Notes under the pieces: generated by a model
Databases searched by the model: none
Told to the model about the DNA's origin: nothing
The model's input: only the letters and a program-made list of their open reading frames with translations
NCBI GenBank assembly: GCA_030615705.1
Contig: JAUWYT010000064.1
Coordinates: forward strand, 1-7,778
DNA from: Chloroflexota bacterium
GTDB taxonomy: Bacteria; Chloroflexota; Anaerolineae; VGOG01
Length of the DNA: 7,778 bases
Reading direction: 5' to 3'
Shown here: in pieces, positions 1 through 5,421 of the stretch
Layout of the letters: the number at the start of each line of letters is the position of its first letter
Numbering within the stretch: the first letter of the stretch is position 1
Position numbers and translations under genes: made by a program

Positions 1-570
1 GGCTCAGGACACCGTCCCAGCCAGACAACGACGGCGGCTGACCTGGTCAACGCTTTGTCCATGGAGGAATTGGCTGATATCTTGTCTCGATACGGCGAGG
101 AACCCCAAGCGCGGCGAATCGCTCGAGCTATGGTGGCTAAGCGTCCTATCAATACCACGAGGGAGCTGGCTGCCCTGGTGGGGAGAACAGTGGGCCGCCG
201 CAGGAGGGTCCACCCAGCCACTCGGACCTTCCAGGCCCTGCGCATAGCTGTTAATGAAGAGCTGGAATGCCTCGCCGAAGCCCTACCCCAAGCGTTGAGG
301 CTCTTGATACCCGGAGGGCGCTTGGTTATTACATCCTTCCATTCCCTGGAGGATCGCCTGGTCAAGGAATTCTTCCATAATGAAGCACGGGATTGCCTGT
401 GTCCGCCGGAAGCACCCATTTGCACCTGTGGTCATCGAGCTGCCTTAGGAATAGTAACCAAGAAGCCTATCAGACCCTCGGCTGAGGAGGTGACCGCCAA
501 TCCTCGCAGCCGTAGCGCCAAGTTGCGGATCGCGTATCGCCTACAGAACGAGGAGGTCGTTCATGGCTAG
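1..570 (+). CDS. rsmH: 16S rRNA (cytosine1402-N4)-methyltransferase RsmH, 3' part (5' end outside window)
   Basis: RsmH (MraW) uses S-adenosylmethionine to methylate N4 of C1402 in the decoding centre of 16S rRNA and is a standard first or second gene of dcw clusters. The frame is open from base 1, giving 189 codons before TAG at 568-570. A full protein is about 310 residues, so roughly the first 40% lies upstream. The internal ATG at 55 is not the true start. Visible family signatures, in codons of this fragment, are TTAADLVN (10-17), the YGEE...RRIARA stretch (about 32-42), [12 protein letters not shown] (71-82), PGGRL and SFHSLEDR (112-119), then a cysteine pair arrangement (CLC...CTC) and the C-terminal PRSRSAKLR box. 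The first five codons (GSGHR) do not match the expected MRMD-type motif, which may reflect divergence or an edge artefact. The end overlaps ftsL by 8 bases. Confidence 0.95.
   Translation, partial: GSGHRPSQTTTAADLVNALSMEELADILSRYGEEPQARRIARAMVAKRPINTTRELAALVGRTVGRRRRVHPATRTFQALRIAVNEELECLAEALPQALRLLIPGGRLVITSFHSLEDRLVKEFFHNEARDCLCPPEAPICTCGHRAALGIVTKKPIRPSAEEVTANPRSRSAKLRIAYRLQNEEVVHG
551..556 (+). promoter_or_regulatory. Strong ribosome binding site for ftsL
   Basis: AGGAGG lies 6 bases before the ATG at 563, inside the last codons of rsmH. It is the best Shine-Dalgarno match in the window. It fixes the ftsL start and suggests that ftsL can be initiated independently even though it overlaps rsmH. 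Confidence 0.75.
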
Positions 571-1075
571 CAGTCAAATGCGCTCTTTGCCACATTGTCT
601 AGAGAGGGGGTCTTGGCGGTTTGAAGCCAAGACAACAGCCTGGGTTCTTTTGGTTCTAACCCTGTTGGGCTTGATCGGTTGGCTCTGCCTGACTCAAGCT
701 AGTCAAGTATCCGCGGCGAGGTACCATCTCCGGGAAAAAGAGGAGGAGAAAGGGCGCCTTCAGCGAGAGAACGCCGAGTTGCTGGCTGAAATCGTGGAAA
801 TGCTCAGCATCCCTCGTCTCGAGGCCAGGGCACGAGAGTTAGGCTACGCCCCCGCTGAGGGACTTCAGTATTTGGATGTACCTGATTACCCTGCCGCCTG
901 TACTGAGCTCTGTCGAAGTAACGGTGTATCGGGAGGAGGATTGGCTGCAGTGCCCAGGCTGGATGAAAGCGCCGTTGTTGCCTTGGAAGAACCCGGGCAC
1001 AAGCCTCTCGATGTAGCGCGATGGTGGGAACGTGTGATTTCTCAATTCGTGGCCTGGGCGGGAACGCAACCCTGA
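563..1075 (+). CDS. ftsL: FtsL-type bitopic cell division protein
   Basis: This is a 170-residue protein with a short cytoplasmic N-terminus, one transmembrane helix (about residues 25-44), then a charged coiled-coil segment (about 50-82, rich in E, K, R and L). A short box, [18 protein letters not shown] (about 83-100), resembles the segment after the coil in FtsL/DivIC proteins. FtsL acts in the membrane with FtsB/DivIC and FtsQ/DivIB as the regulatory scaffold of the FtsW-FtsI septal synthase. The assignment rests on architecture and position between rsmH and ftsI, since FtsL proteins have little sequence identity. It is longer than a typical FtsL (about 100-120 residues). The additional tail of about 65 residues holds two cysteines four apart (C113, C117) and ends in an amphipathic aromatic-rich segment ([16 protein letters not shown]). 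The start is supported by the AGGAGG at 551. The TGA at 1073-1075 overlaps the ftsI start. Confidence 0.8.
   Translation: MASSQMRSLPHCLERGSWRFEAKTTAWVLLVLTLLGLIGWLCLTQASQVSAARYHLREKEEEKGRLQRENAELLAEIVEMLSIPRLEARARELGYAPAEGLQYLDVPDYPAACTELCRSNGVSGGGLAAVPRLDESAVVALEEPGHKPLDVARWWERVISQFVAWAGTQP
610..633 (+). repeat. Perfect 8-bp inverted repeat inside ftsL
   Basis: GTCTTGGC (610-617) and GCCAAGAC (626-633) are exact reverse complements around an 8-base loop, about 47 bases into ftsL. No U-tract follows, so it is not an intrinsic terminator. An RNA hairpin here could modulate translation or RNA stability, or it may be chance within codons 16-24. Confidence 0.5.
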
Positions 1076-1077
1076 TG
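1073..1077 (+). promoter_or_regulatory. TGATG stop-start overlap coupling ftsL to ftsI
   Basis: The TGA of ftsL (1073-1075) shares its A with an ATG at 1075-1077 in the ftsI frame. This arrangement is typical of translational coupling. It is the reason for preferring 1075 over the in-frame ATG at 1021, which would create a 55-base overlap and add 18 residues with no family resemblance. Confidence 0.65.
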
Positions 1078-2814
1078 ATAGTCAGAGGAAAGATAGCTTC
1101 TCAGAGCAACGAGAGCAGTGGATCGAAGGAAAAAGGCGTTCGACGGCTTGCTTTTCTTGTCGCTGTCCTCATCGGGCTTGCCCTTGTCATCGTTGTTCAG
1201 CTTTTTCGCCTGCAGGTCTTTCAGAGAGCTCCTGATCGCGACTTGGAGCGCGCCCTTCCAGACTATTTGCCAAAAGTCGCTTCTCAGCGGGGGTTGATCA
1301 TTGATCGCCGTGGCTACTTCCTGGCCCTCAATACTTTTGAGTACGACGTATCCACCGCACCAGACTTGATAGAGGATCCTCAGGATGCGGCGGACCGTCT
1401 ATCGCCACTCCTGGGTTTACCATCTGACGAACTTCTCTCGCTCCTGGATCAGGAATGGCCTTACGTTCCCCTGAAACAGCGCGTCTCGAAGGAAGTGGCC
1501 GAAGCCATTGTTTCATTGGGATTAAAGGGCATTCACTTAGAGCCAAAGCTCCGACGGAAATATCCGGAGGGAGAGTTGGCTGCTCACCCTATGGGCTTTG
1601 TTAACTATAACTGTGATGGCAGCTATGGCCTGGAGGGATACTATGACCGTCTTTTGAAGGGCGTTAGCACCATGCGTGAGGGGAAGGTTCCTCGGGGTGA
1701 GGCTGTACCCATTGTCTTTCACCAACTGGCTCTGCCGCAGGATGGTCCGCACCTGATGCTAACTCTCGACAGGAACATCCAGCGTCTGGTGGAGCAGGAG
1801 TTGGCGAAGGCAGTAGCCAAATATGACGCGGACAGTGGTACCGTCATCGTCATGGATCCAAAGACGGGAGCTATCTTGGCTATGGCAAGCTATCCCTCCT
1901 ATGATCCTAATCGCTTCTACGAAGTGCCACTGGAGCTATACAACAACCCTGCGGTGAGCGAGCAATACGAGCCCGGGTCCGTCTTCAAGATCATCACCAT
2001 GGCCGGGGGCCTCGATGCGGGAGTAATCACCCCTCAGAGCACTTTTTACGATAGCGGTATGATGGAAGTGGGAGAGCGTGTTATCCAGAACTCTGACCGT
2101 CGTGCCCATGGCCTGGTGACTATGACAGACATCCTGGCCCGCTCCCTAAATGTAGGAATTGCCTACGTCAGCACCTCCTTGGGTGAAGAAAGGTTCTATA
2201 CTTACTTGAGGCGTTTTGGCTTCGGATGCAAGACTGGCATCGACTTGGATGGTGAGGTGGCAGGGTCCCTTAAGGTTCCAGGCGGTAGTGAATGGTCTAA
2301 GTCCGATCTGGGGACTAACTCCTTTGGGCAGGGGATAGCCGTGACCCCTCTGCAGATGATCACTGCAGTGGCAGCCGTTGCCAACCGTGGTTTTCTAGTG
2401 AGGCCCTATGTAGTCGAGCGGATCGTTGACAACCAAGACATGATCGTTACCCAGCCCACTGTCGTACGTCAGGCCGTTTCTGCACGGGCGGCTGAGCAAT
2501 TGACGGATATGCTGGTGGAAGCCGTGGAGCGAGGAGCGGAGTTAGCTACTGTGCCAGGTTACGATGTTGCTGGAAAGACAGGAACGGCTCAGATACCCGT
2601 TGGCGATCGCTATGACCCAGAGTTGACCATTGCTTCATTTGTGGGCTACGCTCCGGCCGACGATCCCCGGTTCATCGCCTTAGTCAGAATCGACAAGCCG
2701 CGGGTGGATTCGCGAGGAGCGCAGGTAGCAGCCCCCGTTTTCAAGGCCATCGCCGAGCGCCTATTTGTCCTGCTTGGTGTCCCGCCAGACAGCATAAGAT
2801 TAGCTGGTAGATGA
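1075..2814 (+). CDS. ftsI: FtsI-type class B penicillin-binding protein (septal transpeptidase)
   Basis: This monofunctional D,D-transpeptidase cross-links septal peptidoglycan on the outer face of the membrane, working with FtsW. From the start at 1075 it has 579 residues, normal for the family. A basic N-terminal stretch precedes one membrane anchor (about 25-46). The pedestal/dimerisation domain begins with the RGLIIDRRG motif (72-80). The transpeptidase domain occupies about 225-565 and all three active-site motifs are intact: SVFK (S302, nucleophile, with K305), SLN (357-359) and KTG (501-503). Further family landmarks are GTVIVMDPKTGAILAMAS (255-272) and FGQGIAVTPLQM (417-428). No PASTA repeats are seen at the C-terminus. 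It lies between ftsL and murF as expected for ftsI, though a general class B PBP label is equally safe from sequence alone. The next gene starts 4 bases after the stop. Confidence 0.93.
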   Translation: MIVRGKIASQSNESSGSKEKGVRRLAFLVAVLIGLALVIVVQLFRLQVFQRAPDRDLERALPDYLPKVASQRGLIIDRRGYFLALNTFEYDVSTAPDLIEDPQDAADRLSPLLGLPSDELLSLLDQEWPYVPLKQRVSKEVAEAIVSLGLKGIHLEPKLRRKYPEGELAAHPMGFVNYNCDGSYGLEGYYDRLLKGVSTMREGKVPRGEAVPIVFHQLALPQDGPHLMLTLDRNIQRLVEQELAKAVAKYDADSGTVIVMDPKTGAILAMASYPSYDPNRFYEVPLELYNNPAVSEQYEPGSVFKIITMAGGLDAGVITPQSTFYDSGMMEVGERVIQNSDRRAHGLVTMTDILARSLNVGIAYVSTSLGEERFYTYLRRFGFGCKTGIDLDGEVAGSLKVPGGSEWSKSDLGTNSFGQGIAVTPLQMITAVAAVANRGFLVRPYVVERIVDNQDMIVTQPTVVRQAVSARAAEQLTDMLVEAVERGAELATVPGYDVAGKTGTAQIPVGDRYDPELTIASFVGYAPADDPRFIALVRIDKPRVDSRGAQVAAPVFKAIAERLFVLLGVPPDSIRLAGR

Positions 2815-2818
2815 CCCG

Positions 2819-4252
2819 ATGCTGACTCTTGCCGATTTGACGGAGGGCCTCTCTGGCCAGAGGCCACCTGGCCTGGAACAGAAGCTGACTGATGTGATCA
2901 TAGACTCGCGCCAAGCGTGCCCCGGCAGCCTTTTCGTGGCCTTAAAGGGCGAGCATGAAGATGGCCACGACTTCATCGCCGACGCCCTAGCACGAGGGGC
3001 CATAGCCGTGATAGCCGAGGAGAGGGCTAAGTCGGTTGCTGGTTGCTGGAAGCTGGACACCAGAAGCTGGAAGCCAGAAGCTAGCAGCCAGCAACCAGTA
3101 ACAAGTTTCGAGCTTCCGGTTTGCTTGATCGTTGAGGATAGCTTGAAGGCCCTGCAACAACTGGCTGCTTACTGGCGTGGCAAGCACACTCCTCGTGTGG
3201 TGGGTGTCACCGGTAGCGTAGGCAAGACTACCACCAAGGAGATGATCTACGGTGTCCTTAGCCAGCGCTTTCGCGCCCTGAGGAGCGAGGCCAGCTACAA
3301 CAATGAGATTGGCCTGCCCTTAACGCTTTTGAAGCTCGAGCCGAGCCACCAGCGGGTCATCCTGGAGATGGGCATGTACTACCTGGGGGAGATCGCGGAG
3401 TTGGCGGCTATCGCCCGTCCCCACATCGGTGTGGTCACCAACGTGGGCCCTTCCCACCTGGAGCGGCTGGGCACCATTGAACGCATCGCCCAGGCCAAGA
3501 CAGAGCTGGTAGAGGCTCTGCCCAGCGACGGCGTGGCCGTCCTCAATGGCGATGACCTCTGGGTGCGCAAGATTGCGGCCAAGACCAAGGCTGAGGTATT
3601 CTATTATGGCCTGGACGACACTTGTGACCTCTGGGCCAATCACATCGAGAGTCAGGGCTTGGAAGGTATCCGCTTCCGCTTCCATCGCGGTCCTGAGACG
3701 ATCCATGCAAAGGTGCCGATGCTGGGGCGACATAGCGTGCACACGGCTCTGGCCGCTGCCGCCGTGGGCCTGGTCGAGGGCCAGTCGTGGGAGGAGATCA
3801 TGCGTGGGTTGCGGGGAGCGGCTCAACTGCGCTTGGTGGTGGTGCCCGGTCTAAGAGGGTCAACTATCCTGGGCGACACCTACAATGCCAGCCCCGCCTC
3901 CACCATCGCCGCCCTCAACCTGCTTGTGGAGCTGGATGGACGGAAGATTGCCGTGCTGGGTGACATGCTGGAGCTAGGGGCCTACGAGGAAGAGGGGCAT
4001 CGAAAGGTGGGGCGCCGGGCCATGGATGTGGTGGCTGTGCTCGTCACCGTGGGCGAGCGTGGCCGCCTCATCGCTGAGGAGGCCCTGGCCTGCGGCATGG
4101 AAGGGGAAAGGGTCTTCATTAGGCAGGACAACGAGGAGGCCATCGCTTGCCTACGCGAGATCATCTCTCTTGGTGACATCACCTTAGTAAAAGGGTCTCG
4201 GGGTATGAAGATGGAGGAGATCGTCGCTGCGCTAACAACGCCCAATGACTAA
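2819..4252 (+). CDS. murF: UDP-N-acetylmuramoyl-tripeptide--D-alanyl-D-alanine ligase MurF
   Basis: MurF is a cytoplasmic ATP-dependent ligase that adds D-Ala-D-Ala to UDP-MurNAc-tripeptide, the last soluble step of peptidoglycan precursor synthesis. The 477-residue protein has the usual three domains. The N-terminal substrate domain contains DSR...GSLFVALKGE (29-45) and DGHDF (48-52). The central ATPase contains the P-loop GVTGSVGKTTTKE (129-141), SYNNEIGLPLTLL (159-171), LEMGM (182-186), TNVGPSHLERLG (207-218) and the probable carbamylated lysine in AKTEL (K227). The C-terminal domain contains GDTYNASP (352-359) and GDMLELG (381-387). These distinguish it from MurE and MurD. The adenine-side box reads GRHSVHTALAA, where many MurF proteins have asparagines. 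Residues about 73-96 are encoded by a heptamer-repeat insertion (see 3034-3104), leaving the frame open. murE is not beside it. The ribosome binding site is weak, so coupling to ftsI across the 4-base gap is likely. Confidence 0.95.
   Translation: MLTLADLTEGLSGQRPPGLEQKLTDVIIDSRQACPGSLFVALKGEHEDGHDFIADALARGAIAVIAEERAKSVAGCWKLDTRSWKPEASSQQPVTSFELPVCLIVEDSLKALQQLAAYWRGKHTPRVVGVTGSVGKTTTKEMIYGVLSQRFRALRSEASYNNEIGLPLTLLKLEPSHQRVILEMGMYYLGEIAELAAIARPHIGVVTNVGPSHLERLGTIERIAQAKTELVEALPSDGVAVLNGDDLWVRKIAAKTKAEVFYYGLDDTCDLWANHIESQGLEGIRFRFHRGPETIHAKVPMLGRHSVHTALAAAAVGLVEGQSWEEIMRGLRGAAQLRLVVVPGLRGSTILGDTYNASPASTIAALNLLVELDGRKIAVLGDMLELGAYEEEGHRKVGRRAMDVVAVLVTVGERGRLIAEEALACGMEGERVFIRQDNEEAIACLREIISLGDITLVKGSRGMKMEEIVAALTTPND
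2846..2865 (+). repeat. GC-rich 7-bp inverted repeat near the 5' end of murF
   Basis: GGCCTCT (2846-2852) pairs perfectly with AGAGGCC (2859-2865) around a 6-base loop, about 27 bases into murF. It encodes an ordinary-looking part of the MurF N-terminus (EGLSGQRPP). A stable RNA hairpin here could slow early translation, but chance within GC-rich codons is plausible. Confidence 0.4.
3034..3104 (+). repeat. In-frame heptamer-repeat element with hairpin symmetry inside murF
   Basis: From 3035 to 3104 the sequence divides into ten consecutive 7-base units: GTTGCTG twice, then variants such as GAAGCTG, GAAGCCA, GCAGCCA, GCAACCA. All ten begin with G. The element is also an imperfect palindrome: bases 3034-3049 can pair with 3081-3096 over 16 positions, 14 Watson-Crick and 2 G-U. 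It encodes about 24 residues (V73 to about S96), rich in W, S, K and Q. These residues fall between two recognisable parts of the MurF N-terminal domain (AVIAEERAKS and VCLIVEDSLKAL), where family members usually have a short loop. The frame is preserved, so it looks like a tolerated insertion. Confidence 0.8.
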
Positions 4253-4322
4253 TGGGCACTGAGCCATTGGGACTTGGTCACTTCGTGCTGAGCACTCAGT
4301 GCGAGGCGTTGGGATTTGAGAA
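4253..4322 (+). repeat. murF-mraY spacer filled by a palindromic, degenerate heptamer-like block
   Basis: This is the largest gap in the window (70 bases). It contains GCACTGAG (4256-4263) inverted at CTCAGTGC (4295-4302). A local stem of about 9 bp (two G-U) forms at 4283-4304 around CTGAG-CA-CTCAG. CCCAATG (4241-4247, in the murF end) is inverted at CATTGGG (4265-4271). Near copies GGGACTT (4269) and GGGATTT (4311) lie 42 bases apart, six times seven, and a G recurs at one heptamer phase. No run of T follows the stems, so it is not a standard terminator. I see no convincing promoter. Confidence 0.5.
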
Positions 4323-5393
4323 ATGGCTTATGCACTGGCTCTGGGCACCTTTTCTTTTTTGTTTGCCGTCATCTGGGGCGGACCGCTGATCGCCTACCTG
4401 AGGCACCACGGCATCGGCAAGCAGATCCGGTTCAACGGACCCAGTTCCCACCAGGTGAAAACTGGTACTCCGACCATGGGTGGGCTGATGATTTTGATGC
4501 CTGTCTTTCTCATCACCTTAGCTGAGGGCTTCGCTCAACTGCTGGCCGGCACTTCCTTCGGCCAGGCACTGTTGGACAGGCTGGGCGTGGCGCGGGTCTT
4601 TTTCTTCGGCCGTTCCATTTTGGTGCCGCTGGGGGTTATGCTCGGTTTTGGGCTGTTGGGAGGCCACGACGACTGGGCCGGGGCGCGAGGCTACCGCAGC
4701 GGCGAAGGGCTTCTGGCCCGTTGGAAGTTTGTCATGCAGTTAGTGCTGGGCACAACCACAGCCCTCGTCCTCCACTTTGGCCCTCCTGACCTGCATAGCG
4801 TAGCCTTCCCTGGTGTGGCCGAGAAATTAGATATCGGGCTTTGGTGGTTGCCCATTGCCGTGTTCATCATCGTCGGTAGCTCCAACGCTGTCAATTTGAC
4901 CGATGGGTTGGATGGCTTGGCTGGCTCCATCGCTGCCATTTGCTTTGCCTGTTACGGCATTATCGCCTTCCTGCAGGATCAGGGCTGGTTGCTGCTTTTT
5001 TGCTTCACTATGGTCGGGGCCACCCTGGCCTTCCTGTGGTACAACGCTTATCCCGCCGATTTATTCATGGGCGATGTGGGGTCGTCGGCACTAGGCGCGA
5101 CTTTGGCCGTGGTGGCCCTGATGTCCGGGCAGTGGCTGCTCTTACCCATCATTGGCATCGTCTTCGTAGCCGAGACACTGTCGGTCATGCTGCAGGTGGG
5201 CTATTTCAAATTCACCAGGATCAGATACGGCCGAGGCCGGCGCATCTTCAAGATGACCCCCTTGCACCACCACTTTGAACTCTTAGGCTGGTCCGAGACG
5301 CAGGTGACGCAGAGGTTCTGGCTAATGGCCATCTTGGCAGCCATGCTGGGTGTAGCCCTGGCGCTGTGGGGCAACCCGCCACCGGCGGCCTGA
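4323..5393 (+). CDS. mraY: Phospho-N-acetylmuramoyl-pentapeptide transferase MraY
   Basis: MraY is an integral membrane enzyme that transfers phospho-MurNAc-pentapeptide from UDP to undecaprenyl phosphate, forming lipid I on the cytoplasmic face. The protein has 356 residues, the normal size, and many hydrophobic segments consistent with about ten transmembrane helices. Motifs seen are HQVKTGTPTMGGL (43-55), the first Asp pair in GGHDDW (D116, D117), NAVNLTDGLDGLAG (188-201) with its catalytic-region Asp residues, MGDVGSSALGA (249-259) and PLHHHFELLGW (313-323). The usual SLALG box reads SSALG here, a minor change. The ATG at 4323 gives the standard N-terminal helix. The Shine-Dalgarno is weak (GGGA at 4311-4314), and the upstream 70 bases are the repeat-like spacer. 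It supplies lipid I to MurG, expected further downstream. Confidence 0.96.
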   Translation: MAYALALGTFSFLFAVIWGGPLIAYLRHHGIGKQIRFNGPSSHQVKTGTPTMGGLMILMPVFLITLAEGFAQLLAGTSFGQALLDRLGVARVFFFGRSILVPLGVMLGFGLLGGHDDWAGARGYRSGEGLLARWKFVMQLVLGTTTALVLHFGPPDLHSVAFPGVAEKLDIGLWWLPIAVFIIVGSSNAVNLTDGLDGLAGSIAAICFACYGIIAFLQDQGWLLLFCFTMVGATLAFLWYNAYPADLFMGDVGSSALGATLAVVALMSGQWLLLPIIGIVFVAETLSVMLQVGYFKFTRIRYGRGRRIFKMTPLHHHFELLGWSETQVTQRFWLMAILAAMLGVALALWGNPPPAA

Positions 5394-5421
5394 GCCGGAT
5401 ATCAGGAATTGGATTGGGGCC

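Noticed and set aside
55..57. ATG at 55 as the start of rsmH
   Set aside because: The frame is open to base 1 and conserved RsmH sequence (TTAADLVN) lies before this ATG, so the gene begins upstream of the window.
1021..1074. Upstream in-frame ATG for ftsI at 1021
   Set aside because: It would overlap ftsL by 55 bases and add residues unlike the family. The TGATG junction at 1073-1077 is a more typical start.
2851..2876. GGCCA repetition at the start of murF as another heptamer element
   Set aside because: Only two copies are 7 bases apart and the encoded peptide fits the normal MurF N-terminus. It is kept only as a possible hairpin.
3320..3826. Antisense open frame of 168 codons opposite murF
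   Set aside because: It is a shadow of the central MurF domain, with no ribosome binding site or recognisable domain.
5376..5388. GC hairpin CCGCC-ACC-GGCGG at the end of mraY as a terminator
   Set aside because: The stem is only 5 bp, it lies inside the coding sequence, no U-tract follows, and murD begins 28 bases after mraY in the same direction.
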